11,924 nucleotides of DNA from Frankiaceae bacterium (lineage in GTDB: Bacteria > Actinomycetota > Actinomycetes > JAFAQI01): assembly GCA_030840545.1 (NCBI GenBank), contig JAVEEH010000048.1:1-11924 (forward strand). The letters run 5' to 3'. Of the stretch, positions 5,849 to 11,924 are shown piece after piece. The notes beneath the pieces are model-generated. The model was not told where the DNA came from, did not search any database, and worked only from the letters and a program-made list of their open reading frames with translations. Both the position numbers and the translations under genes were made by a program. Every line of letters begins with the position of its first letter. The stretch's first letter is position 1.

Positions 5849-7053
5849 GTGCTCCCTGCCTTCTCGGTTGTGGCTTCGTGGCTTTCAGCCTGAGCTGGGG
5901 TTTGCGCGTCGTCCGCGCTGCCGGCCGCGACGGCGACCGGCAGGCGGACCGTGAACGTGCTGCCTTCACCGGGCTTGCTCCAGACGATGACCTCGCCGCG
6001 GTGGTTGCTGACGATGTGCTTGACGATGGCGAGCCCGAGCCCGGTGCCGCCGGTCTCGCGCGAACGAGCCTGGTCGACCCGATAGAAGCGTTCGAAGATG
6101 CGTTCCTGGTCCGCCTCGTCGATGCCGATGCCCTGATCGGTCACACCGATCTCCACGGCGTCGTCGCGCAAGTGGACACCGACGGCGACCTTGGTGCCGG
6201 GCGGGCTGTAGGCGACGGCGTTGTCGAGCAGGTTGGACACCGCCGTGACCAGCTGACTCTCACTGCCGGTCACGACCAGGCCGGACTCGCCACCACGGAC
6301 CAGGTCGATCCGCTTGGTCTCGGCGACCAGGCGGGCCCGGTCGATGGCCTCGTCCAGAATCGGGTCCACCCCGACCTGCGTCATGTCGGGCAGTGGCTCG
6401 CCGCCTTGCAACCGGGACAGGTCGAGCAGCTCCTGCACGAGCCGGGACAGCCGCGCGGCCTCCCGCTGCATCCGCGACACGAACCGGTGCACGGCGTCGG
6501 GATCGTCACGAGCGCCCAGCGCGGCCTCGACCAGAAGGGTCAGCGCACCGACCGGAGTCTTGATCTCGTGGCCGACGTTGGCGACGAAGTCGCGCCGGAC
6601 CGACTCCACCCGCTTGGTCTCGGTGAGGTCGTCGACGACCAGTGCGACGTCCCCGTCGTCCAACGGTTGTGCGCGCGCACCCACGGTGAGGACCCGGCGG
6701 GGGAAACCGCCGCGGTCGAGCACGATCTCCACGGTGTGCGTCTGGCCGGACAACCGGCAGCGGCGGACGAGTTGCCGTAGTTCCACCACGTCGAGCGATC
6801 GGTCGCGCACGAGGCCCATGGCGATGGCGGAGCCGTTGGCCAGTCGCACCACGTCGGACGCGTCCACGAGGATCGCCGCGGTCGGCAGCAGCTCGAGCAC
6901 GGTCTCGGCCGGCATCCGTTCACGTTTCCTCGGTCGGGCGCCGGGGGCTGACGCATCGCTGTCGGTCGTGCCGCGGTCGCGGAGCCGCCTGATGAGCGCA
7001 GCACTCACGGCGCCAACCAGCAGTCCCGCCACCAACGCGACGATCACCGCCAC
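5845..7053 (-). CDS. senX3: Phosphate sensor histidine kinase SenX3
   Basis: A 402-residue protein from the GTG at 7053. One N-terminal transmembrane helix (~2-22, AVIVALVAGLLVGAVSAALI) is followed by a PAS-like sensor region (~45-145). The HisKA box FVANVGHEIKTPVGAL has H162 as phosphorylation site. The ATPase domain has an N box (NLLDNAVAYSPPG, ~275-285), DQGIGI (~305), FERFYRVDQARS and GGTGLGLAIVKH (~335-345). Known role: membrane kinase that phosphorylates RegX3 at low phosphate, held in check by PhoU and the Pst transporter. The frame is open to a GTG at 7143, but that would place a PHO box inside the gene and add ~30 Arg-rich residues before the membrane helix; SenX3 proteins normally begin right at the helix. 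A TATCAT -10 element 6 nt upstream of 7053 suggests a leaderless mRNA. Confidence 0.92.
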   Translation of the reverse strand: MAVIVALVAGLLVGAVSAALIRRLRDRGTTDSDASAPGARPRKRERMPAETVLELLPTAAILVDASDVVRLANGSAIAMGLVRDRSLDVVELRQLVRRCRLSGQTHTVEIVLDRGGFPRRVLTVGARAQPLDDGDVALVVDDLTETKRVESVRRDFVANVGHEIKTPVGALTLLVEAALGARDDPDAVHRFVSRMQREAARLSRLVQELLDLSRLQGGEPLPDMTQVGVDPILDEAIDRARLVAETKRIDLVRGGESGLVVTGSESQLVTAVSNLLDNAVAYSPPGTKVAVGVHLRDDAVEIGVTDQGIGIDEADQERIFERFYRVDQARSRETGGTGLGLAIVKHIVSNHRGEVIVWSKPGEGSTFTVRLPVAVAAGSADDAQTPAQAESHEATTEKAGST

Positions 7054-7059
7054 GACGTC

Positions 7060-7065
7060 ATGATA
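7060..7065 (-). promoter_or_regulatory. Candidate -10 element (TATCAT) of senX3-regX3
   Basis: On the - strand TATCAT fits TANNNT, and six bases follow before GTG 7053. Transcription would then start at or next to the start codon, giving the leaderless mRNA common in actinomycetes. No good -35 element is visible. Confidence 0.45.
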
Positions 7066-7125
7066 GGTACGTCGTAGCGCGTCGCTGGTCGGGCGACCGC
7101 GCTCGCCACGGCGATGCGAGCGAAC

Positions 7126-7180
7126 CTTCACCGTCGGATTCACGGCCGTTCACGCAACGCTCCCCCGCCGTTCACCCGGT
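7126..7180 (+). promoter_or_regulatory. PHO box array between senX3 and phoU
   Basis: TTCAC cores start at 7127, 7139, 7149 and 7171. Three of them (7127, 7149, 7171) are exactly 22 nt apart, twice the 11-nt repeat of the known Streptomyces/mycobacterial PHO box; the core at 7139 is one base off phase. The best units are GTTCACGCAAC (7148-7158) and GTTCACCCGGT (7170-7180), with a degenerate unit between. All point toward phoU. Expected binder: phosphorylated RegX3. The array ends 26 nt before the candidate phoU -10 element. Confidence 0.75.
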
Positions 7181-7206
7181 TGGCGACCATAAAGGCCTGT
7201 CGCGGC

Positions 7207-7212
7207 TAGGGT
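7207..7212 (+). promoter_or_regulatory. Candidate -10 element (TAGGGT) of phoU
   Basis: TAGGGT matches TANNNT, and 26 nt separate it from the last PHO unit. In front of pstS the same gap is 27 nt. This shared geometry is the main support. It predicts a transcript start near 7219 and a short leader containing GGAGGG. Confidence 0.5.
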
Positions 7213-7235
7213 GGCTACGAGCCTCTGGAGGGTCA

Positions 7236-7892
7236 GTGCGCGACCAGTACCACGACGAGCTCGACGCGATCACCGCGTCGCTCGTCGACATCACCCGGCT
7301 GGCCGGCAGCGCGATCAATCGCGCCACCCAGGCGTTGCTCGACGCCGATCTGCAGGCAGCCGAGGCAGTGATCTCCGGCGACGCCGCGATCGACCAGCTC
7401 TACGCCGACATCGAGGCGCGGGCGATGGATCTGCTGGCCCGCCAGCAGCCCGTGGCGAGCGATCTGCGGGTGCTCATCACGAGCCTGCGGATGGTCGCCG
7501 ACATCGAACGGATGGGTGACCTCGCCCTCAACATCGCCAAGGTGGCGCGGCGGCGTTATCCGGCGTCGGCGATCCCGGCGCCGCTGCACGCGACGGTGCT
7601 GGAGATGGGCCAGATCGCGCAGCGCATCGTGACCAAGTGCTCCAGCGTCATCGCGGGACGCGACCTCGAAGCCGCCGCGGAGCTGGAGCGGGACGACGAC
7701 GCGATGGACAACCTGCACAAGCAGCTGTTCACCGCACTGCTCGACCCGAGCTGGTCCGGCGGCATCGAGTCGGCCATCGACGTCACCCTCTGCGGCCGCT
7801 ACTACGAGCGGTTCTGCGACCACGCCGTCTCGGTCGCGCGCCGCGTCATCTACCTGGTCACGGGTGAGCGCGTCGGCGCGGTAGACGCCTGA
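7236..7892 (+). CDS. phoU: Phosphate signalling protein PhoU
   Basis: A 218-residue, all-helical protein with the family opening MRDQYHDELDAI. Two three-helix bundles each carry a metal-cluster motif ExxxD: E91-D95 in DIERMGDLA and E191-D195 in YYERFCDHAV. Length and motifs fit the complete family. Known role: a cytoplasmic, membrane-associated negative regulator that links the PstSCAB transporter to the SenX3/PhoR kinase and keeps the regulon off when phosphate is ample. GTG start, with GGAGGG (7227-7232) only 3 nt upstream; this is close, but the N-terminus agrees with the family. It is divergent from senX3 and separated from pstS by 156 nt holding a second PHO box, so pstS has its own promoter. 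Confidence 0.96.
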   Translation: MRDQYHDELDAITASLVDITRLAGSAINRATQALLDADLQAAEAVISGDAAIDQLYADIEARAMDLLARQQPVASDLRVLITSLRMVADIERMGDLALNIAKVARRRYPASAIPAPLHATVLEMGQIAQRIVTKCSSVIAGRDLEAAAELERDDDAMDNLHKQLFTALLDPSWSGGIESAIDVTLCGRYYERFCDHAVSVARRVIYLVTGERVGAVDA

Positions 7893-7924
7893 TTCTGCGC
7901 CTGTCCGCAGGGTCGAGCCGACAG

Positions 7925-7968
7925 ATTCATCCCTGGTCCGCCGTGCGTTCACGTGTCGTTCACTCCAC
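7925..7968 (+). promoter_or_regulatory. PHO box array upstream of pstS
   Basis: Four consecutive 11-nt units: ATTCATCCCTG (7925-7935), GTCCGCCGTGC (7936-7946, degenerate), GTTCACGTGTC (7947-7957) and GTTCACTCCAC (7958-7968). The last two are adjacent near-perfect copies, and the TTCAT core of the first is exactly 22 nt from the next TTCAC. This is the known layout of RegX3/PhoP binding sites. The array ends 27 nt before a candidate -10, placing it just upstream of the -35 position, as for activated promoters. Confidence 0.85.
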
Positions 7969-7995
7969 GGCGGGGGTCGGGTCAGGTTGGCTCCT

Positions 7996-8001
7996 TACCT
8001 T
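7996..8001 (+). promoter_or_regulatory. Candidate -10 element (TACCTT) of pstS
   Basis: TACCTT fits TANNNT. The -35 position is G-rich and poor, as expected for a promoter that depends on an activator bound at the PHO box. It predicts a transcript start near 8008 and a leader of about 40 nt. Confidence 0.5.
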
Positions 8002-8036
8002 CCAGATGTCATCCGGGAGCTCCCGGCACACGTCAC

Positions 8037-8041
8037 GGAGG
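8037..8041 (+). promoter_or_regulatory. Ribosome binding site fixing the pstS start
   Basis: GGAGG lies 7 nt before GTG 8049. It selects this start over in-frame upstream codons (as far as 7953) that would lie inside the PHO box and would bury the signal peptide. Confidence 0.8.
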
Positions 8042-8048
8042 TTTCACT

Positions 8049-9137
8049 GTGAAGGTCTCGCTCGTCCTGCGAGCTGTCGGAGTCGCCGCAGTCGCCGCGG
8101 TCGGTCTCACCGCCTGTGGAAGCAACAGCAACGGCGGCACGAGCAATGGCACGGGCGGCTCGTCCAGCGGGTGCCCGAGCGGCACGGTCACGGGCCAGGG
8201 GTCGACGTTCCAGCAGTCCATGGAGCAGCAATGGATCTCGCAGTACACCGGCCAGTGCTCCGGTGCGCACATCACCTACACCGGCGTCGGGTCGGGCGCC
8301 GGCATCCAGCAGTTCGGGTCCGGTACGACGGACTACGCCGGCTCTGACGTCGTGATGATCAGCACCGAGCAGGCCGCGGCCGACAAGGCGTGCGGCAGCC
8401 CGGCGATTCACCTCCCGATCACGGCTGGCGGCATTGCGCTGATCTACAACGTCAAGGGCGTCAGCAACCTGCAGCTGTCGGCACCGACGATCGCCAAGAT
8501 CTTCACCGGCAAGATCAAGACATGGGACGACGCGGCCATCAAGGCCGACAACCCCGGCGTGCAGCTGCCGGCGACCGCTGTGAAGAGCTACCACCGCGCA
8601 GACTCGTCAGGCACCACCGGCGTGTTCTCCGGCTTCCTGGACGCGGTCGCCAAGTCCGACTGGTCGCTCGGCGCCAACAAGGAGCTGAGCTGGCCCGCCG
8701 GTCAGGCCGCCACCGGCTCCGACGGTGTCACCGCAGGGGTCAAGGCGACGGACGGTGGCATCACCTATGCCGAGATCTCCTACGCCAAGCAGAGCAACCT
8801 GCCGACGGCCAAGGTCAAGGGAGTTGGCAGTGGCTACATCGACCTCACTGGCGCAACGGTCGCGCAGTCGCTGGACACCGGCTTCTCGGTGACCGGCACC
8901 GGCAACAACCTCGCCGGAGCGCTCGACTTCACCAAGATGCAGGGCTACCCCATCTCGACGGTGTCCTACGTGATCGTGTGCAGCAAGTACTCGGACGCCA
9001 CCAAGGGCAAGGTCATCAAGGGCCTCCTCGACTACGCCATCGGGTCGGGACAGGGTCAGGCGGATGCACTCGGATTCGCGCCGCTGCCGACCGCCCTCGC
9101 GGCCAAGTCCAAGCAGAGCATCGACAGCATCAGCTGA
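8049..9137 (+). CDS. pstS: Phosphate-binding lipoprotein PstS
   Basis: A 362-residue precursor. The signal peptide (K2, R8, then hydrophobic AVGVAAVAAVG) ends in the lipobox LTAC at 20-23, so C23 should be lipidated and the protein tethered outside the membrane. A Ser/Gly/Asn-rich linker (24-41) leads into the periplasmic-binding fold. Phosphate-binding segments include GQGSTF (49-54), the TDYAGSD stretch (~97-103), and RADSSGTTGVF (183-193). Known role: captures inorganic phosphate and hands it to PstC/PstA. Extra cysteines (for example C42 and C69) could form disulfides; that is inference. The gene is preceded by a PHO box and its own promoter. It is followed by a strong hairpin before pstC, so it can be made in excess over the membrane subunits. 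Confidence 0.97.
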   Translation: MKVSLVLRAVGVAAVAAVGLTACGSNSNGGTSNGTGGSSSGCPSGTVTGQGSTFQQSMEQQWISQYTGQCSGAHITYTGVGSGAGIQQFGSGTTDYAGSDVVMISTEQAAADKACGSPAIHLPITAGGIALIYNVKGVSNLQLSAPTIAKIFTGKIKTWDDAAIKADNPGVQLPATAVKSYHRADSSGTTGVFSGFLDAVAKSDWSLGANKELSWPAGQAATGSDGVTAGVKATDGGITYAEISYAKQSNLPTAKVKGVGSGYIDLTGATVAQSLDTGFSVTGTGNNLAGALDFTKMQGYPISTVSYVIVCSKYSDATKGKVIKGLLDYAIGSGQGQADALGFAPLPTALAAKSKQSIDSIS

Positions 9138-9155
9138 CAGCCGAACTGGGCGTGC

Positions 9156-9187
9156 GACGGGCCGCGGGGCTACTCCCGCGGCCCGTC
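9156..9187 (+). terminator. Strong hairpin between pstS and pstC, likely partial terminator or mRNA stabiliser
   Basis: GACGGGCCGCGGG (9156-9168) and CCCGCGGCCCGTC (9175-9187) pair perfectly over 13 bp around a 6-nt loop GCTACT. No T-run follows (TCGCGCGTG), so it is not a classic intrinsic terminator, although actinobacterial terminators often lack one. It lies 18 nt after the pstS stop and 62 nt before pstC. Its likely effect is to lower read-through or protect the 3' end of pstS mRNA. Confidence 0.7.
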
Positions 9188-9249
9188 TCGCGCGTGCCTA
9201 GAGTTGGGCCCGCGCCCCGCCGTGGGTCCGAGATTCGCCAGGAGAGCCC

Positions 9250-10236
9250 ATGACCGCCGTGACCCCGGGCGTCGACGCGCCGCTCGCGTCGGGCCGGTCG
9301 ACCCGGCGGGGTGACGCGGCCTTTCGGGGGCTGACGCTTGCTGCCGGCGTCCTCGTCTTCGTCCTGCTGGCGGCGATCGCGGTGTTCCTCGTCGTCAAGG
9401 CGCTGCCGGCGCTGCAGCAGGACAAGGCCAACTTCTTCACCACCCGGACGTTCACCAACCCCGACACCACGAAGGTCTTCGGCGTCGCGGCCCTCGTCTT
9501 CGGCACGGTCCTGACGAGCCTGCTGGCGCTGGTCATGACCGTCCCCGTTGCGCTCGGGGTCGCGGTCTACATCACCGACTACGCGCCTCGGCGCATTGCC
9601 ACGCTGCTGGGCTACCTCACCGACATGCTCGCCGCGGTCCCGAGTGTCGTCTACGGCCTGTGGGGCCTCTACTTCCTGCTGCCGCACCTCATCGGGCTGC
9701 AGGTGTTCCTGCACGACTACCTCGGCTGGATCCCGCTGTTCGCCGGCTCCAGCGGAGAGATCGCGGCCTACAGCAAGTCGGTGTTCGCAGCCGCGGTCAT
9801 CCTCTCGATCATGATCCTGCCCATCGTCGCCGCCATCACGCGCGAGGTCCTGCGCCAGGTCGACCCGTCGCAGAAGGAGGCCGCGCTCGCCCTCGGCGCG
9901 ACGCGCTGGGAGATGATCCGCATGGCGGTGCTGCCACCGAGCCGCCCCGGCATCGTCAGCGCGGTGATGCTCGGCCTCGGCCGCGCCCTGGGTGAGACCA
10001 TCGCGGTCGCGCTCGTCATCGGCAACACGTTCACCATCTCGCCGAAAGTGCTCGTGCCGGGCGGCAACACGATCGCGGCCCACATCGCGACCAGCTTCGG
10101 CGAAGTCGGCACGCTCGGACGCAGCGCGCTCATCGCTACCGGTCTTGTGCTGTTCGGCATCACGCTCGCGGTCAACCTCACCGCGCGCTATGTCATCTAC
10201 CGGGCCGGGGCCGACGAGCGGAGCGCCACCGCATGA
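9250..10236 (+). CDS. pstC: Phosphate ABC transporter permease PstC
   Basis: A 328-residue membrane protein. The first helix spans ~28-50 (LTLAAGVLVFVLLAAIAVFLV), followed by a periplasmic stretch to ~75 and about five further helices (from VFGTVLTSLLALVMTVPVALGVAVYI onward). The cytoplasmic EAA loop that docks on PstB is at ~210-229 (EAALALGATRWEMIRMAVLP). The segment LGETIAVALVIGN is characteristic of phosphate permeases. Known role: forms the phosphate channel with PstA. ATG 9250 is preceded by AGGAGA (9240-9245). The stop overlaps the pstA start (ATGA), giving translational coupling and equal subunit amounts. Confidence 0.97.
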   Translation: MTAVTPGVDAPLASGRSTRRGDAAFRGLTLAAGVLVFVLLAAIAVFLVVKALPALQQDKANFFTTRTFTNPDTTKVFGVAALVFGTVLTSLLALVMTVPVALGVAVYITDYAPRRIATLLGYLTDMLAAVPSVVYGLWGLYFLLPHLIGLQVFLHDYLGWIPLFAGSSGEIAAYSKSVFAAAVILSIMILPIVAAITREVLRQVDPSQKEAALALGATRWEMIRMAVLPPSRPGIVSAVMLGLGRALGETIAVALVIGNTFTISPKVLVPGGNTIAAHIATSFGEVGTLGRSALIATGLVLFGITLAVNLTARYVIYRAGADERSATA

Positions 10237-11279
10237 CCCTCGCTGCGCGTCCGCTCTCCGGCCTTCGGCAGTCGACCCTGTCGCGCCCGACGCTGCTGGC
10301 GACCGTCGCAGGCACCGTGGCCGCCTCGGCGGGCCTGTTCGCCCTGACGCCGCTGGCAGGCATCGCCGACTTCCTTGTCCTGACGGCAATCGCGGTCGTC
10401 GTCGTCATCACCGCCGTCAGCTGGTCCGTCGAGGGACGGCGCCGGGCGGTCGACCGGCTCGCGACCAACGGCGCCCTCATCGCGCTGGTCCTGACCTTGC
10501 TGCCGCTCGGGTTCACCCTCGGCTACACCGTCCACCGCGGACTCAAACGCCTCACCGGTGCGTTCCTCAGCCACTCGATGGCGGGCATCGGCCCGCAGTC
10601 GCCTGGCGGTGGCATCTACCACGCGATCCTCGGCACCCTGGAGCAGGTGCTGCTGGCCAGCCTGATCTCCGTGCCGCTCGGGCTGCTGGTGGCCATCTAT
10701 GTCACCGAGTACGGCCGCAACGCCTTCGGCACGAGCATCCGTTTCCTCATCGACGTGATGACCGGCATCCCGTCCATCGTCGCCGGGCTGTTCGTCCTGT
10801 CCTTCTGGGTGCTGGCGCTGCATCGCGGGTTCAGCGGCTTCGCGGGAGCGTTGGCCCTCGCCATCCTCGAGCTGCCGATCGTCGTGCGCGCGGCCGAGGA
10901 GATGATCCGGCTCGTGCCGGCCTCGCTGCGGGAGGCGTCCTATGCCCTCGGCGTACCGAAGTGGAAGACGATCGTGCGCATCGTGCTGCCGACCGCATCG
11001 ACCGGCATCACGACCGGGGTGATGCTCGCCGTCGCGCGCGTCACCGGCGAGACCGCACCGGTGCTGCTCGTCGCGGGCAACAACAACTTCATCAACGGCG
11101 ACCCCTTCCACGGTGGGCAGGCCTCGTTGCCGCTGTTCATCTTCCAGGGCGCACGCTCGTCCAGTAACTTCGATGTCGACCGAGCCTGGGCCGCGGCGCT
11201 CACCTTGATCCTCATCGTCGTCGTTCTCTACGTCGCCGCCCGGCTGCTCACGCGCCGCAACACGCTCGCCCGGAGGTAG
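10233..11279 (+). CDS. pstA: Phosphate ABC transporter permease PstA
   Basis: A 348-residue membrane protein and partner of PstC. The EAA loop is at ~234-253 (EASYALGVPKWKTIVRIVLP), followed by VTGETAPVLLVAG, typical of PstA. Compared with the usual ~280-300 residues it is long: two extra hydrophobic segments precede the standard core (about 24-44 LLATVAGTVAASAGLFAL and 46-68 FLVLTAIAVVVVITAVSW), before the helix ~83-100 that normally comes first. That suggests about eight rather than six membrane helices; such extended N-termini occur in other actinobacteria as far as I recall. It starts by a 4-nt overlap with pstC and ends 9 nt before pstB, so all three are one operon. Confidence 0.96.
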   Translation: MTLAARPLSGLRQSTLSRPTLLATVAGTVAASAGLFALTPLAGIADFLVLTAIAVVVVITAVSWSVEGRRRAVDRLATNGALIALVLTLLPLGFTLGYTVHRGLKRLTGAFLSHSMAGIGPQSPGGGIYHAILGTLEQVLLASLISVPLGLLVAIYVTEYGRNAFGTSIRFLIDVMTGIPSIVAGLFVLSFWVLALHRGFSGFAGALALAILELPIVVRAAEEMIRLVPASLREASYALGVPKWKTIVRIVLPTASTGITTGVMLAVARVTGETAPVLLVAGNNNFINGDPFHGGQASLPLFIFQGARSSSNFDVDRAWAAALTLILIVVVLYVAARLLTRRNTLARR

Positions 11280-11288
11280 TGCCCAGCA

Positions 11289-11924
11289 ATGGCCAAGAGG
11301 ATCGAGACCGTCGGGTTGTCGTGCTACTACGGCAGCGCGCAGGCCGTCGACGACGTGAGCATCTCGATCGACCCCAAGAGCGTGACGGCATTCATCGGCC
11401 CCAGCGGCTGCGGCAAGTCGACGTTCCTGCGCGCCCTCAACCGCATGCACGAAGTGATCCCGGGCGCGCGGATCGAGGGCCAGGTGCTGCTCGACGACGA
11501 AGACATCTACGCCGCCGACATCGACCCGGCCGCGGTCCGCCGGACCATCGGCATGGTGTTCCAGCGACCCAACCCGTTCCCCACGATGTCGATCTACGAC
11601 AACGTCGCGGCGGGGCTGAAGCTCAACGGCGTCCGCAAGAAGAGCGACCTCGACGTCGCGGTCGAACGGTCGCTGCGCGCCGCCAACCTGTGGGACGAGG
11701 TGCGTAGCCGTCTCACCAAGCCCGGTGCCGGGCTGTCCGGTGGTCAGCAGCAGCGACTGTGCATCGCCCGGGCCATCGCGGTGGAGCCGCAGGTGCTGCT
11801 GATGGACGAACCCTGCAGCTCGCTCGACCCGATCTCCACCCTCGCGATCGAGGACCTGATCTTCGAGCTGAAGGACCGCTACACGATCGTGATCGTCACG
11901 CACAACATGCAGCAGGCCGCGCGC
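11289..11924 (+). CDS. pstB: Phosphate ABC transporter ATPase PstB, 3' end outside window
   Basis: The first 212 codons are open to the last base; the usual length is ~250-260, so about 40-50 residues are missing through the window edge, not by mutation. Visible are Walker A GPSGCGKST (37-45), the Q-loop in MVFQRPNPFP, the ABC signature LSGGQQQR, Walker B VLLMDEP with the PstB-type CSSLDP D-loop, and the H-loop VTHNM. Known role: hydrolyses ATP on the cytoplasmic side to drive phosphate import through PstC/PstA. ATG 11289 gives the normal N-terminus (MAKRIETVGLSCYYG). The GGAGG before it ends 12 nt upstream, a long spacing, and overlaps the pstA end. A GTG at 11279 is in another frame and is not the start. 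Confidence 0.96.
   Translation, partial: MAKRIETVGLSCYYGSAQAVDDVSISIDPKSVTAFIGPSGCGKSTFLRALNRMHEVIPGARIEGQVLLDDEDIYAADIDPAAVRRTIGMVFQRPNPFPTMSIYDNVAAGLKLNGVRKKSDLDVAVERSLRAANLWDEVRSRLTKPGAGLSGGQQQRLCIARAIAVEPQVLLMDEPCSSLDPISTLAIEDLIFELKDRYTIVIVTHNMQQAAR

Noticed and set aside
7953..8048. Upstream extension of PstS by 32 residues
   Set aside because: It would overlap the PHO box and the promoter and would displace the lipoprotein signal peptide. GGAGG before GTG 8049 is decisive.
9199..9204. TAGAGT as a separate -10 promoter element for pstC
   Set aside because: It fits TANNNT, but the -35 position falls in the second arm of the hairpin with no TTG-like match, and there is no PHO box nearby. 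One chance match of this short pattern is expected.
10197..11903. 568-codon open frame on the - strand opposite pstA and pstB
   Set aside because: An antisense shadow: composition is extreme (Gln, Arg, Asp, His, Gly), no domain is visible, and the + strand carries unmistakable pstA and pstB. The same applies to the - strand frames at 2649-3947 and 9130-10389, and to the + strand frame at 5842-6780.
1..11924. CRISPR arrays, tRNA or rRNA genes, insertion sequences, phage or toxin-antitoxin systems
   Set aside because: No spaced direct repeats, transposase motifs, terminal inverted repeats or tRNA-like cloverleaf were seen. Gene order and composition look like a normal chromosomal core region.

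Overview
The window reads as chromosomal DNA of a high-GC actinomycete. Signs are GC-rich third codon positions, frequent GTG starts, a SenX3-RegX3 type phosphate two-component system, and an MscL and an FmdB protein of the actinobacterial kind. The order cannot be fixed from the sequence; Frankiales or Geodermatophilales-like lineages are a guess only.

Left part (1-4536, all + strand). A NodB-fold polysaccharide deacetylase whose 5' end lies outside the window is followed by a receiver-only response regulator, an FmdB-type zinc-ribbon protein, a membrane-anchored SAF/CpaB-like protein, an FAD-binding oxidase of the alkylglycerone-phosphate synthase (AGPS) type that overlaps the SAF gene by 4 nt, and the mechanosensitive channel MscL. 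A CIRCE-like inverted repeat (1325-1351) precedes fmdB and suggests HrcA or stress control.

Middle part (4542-7053, - strand). senX3 and regX3 overlap by 4 nt. They are followed 21 nt later by a two-CBS-domain protein, and then by a 45-residue acidic small protein whose start codon overlaps the CBS stop (TGATG). The tail of this operon meets mscL tail to tail with only 5 nt between the stop codons.

Right part (7236-11924, + strand). phoU is divergent from senX3, followed by pstS, pstC, pstA and the first 212 codons of pstB, which runs off the window. This is the complete high-affinity phosphate uptake system beside its sensor-regulator pair. Two tandem 11-nt TTCAC-type repeat arrays (PHO boxes) lie upstream of phoU (7126-7180) and pstS (7925-7968). 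Both have the same orientation and almost the same distance (26-27 nt of intervening sequence) to a TANNNT -10 element. A 13-bp perfect GC hairpin separates pstS from pstC and may set the excess of PstS over the transporter subunits.

How it works together (known for the families): PstSCAB imports phosphate, PhoU signals transporter state to the SenX3 kinase, and phosphorylated RegX3 (PhoP/PhoB type) binds PHO boxes to raise pst expression. The less-described parts are the CBS protein plus small acidic protein appended to senX3-regX3, the CIRCE-like site at fmdB, and the SAF-AGPS gene pair. No mobile elements, tRNA, rRNA or CRISPR were seen, and no gene-free stretch exceeds 300 bases.
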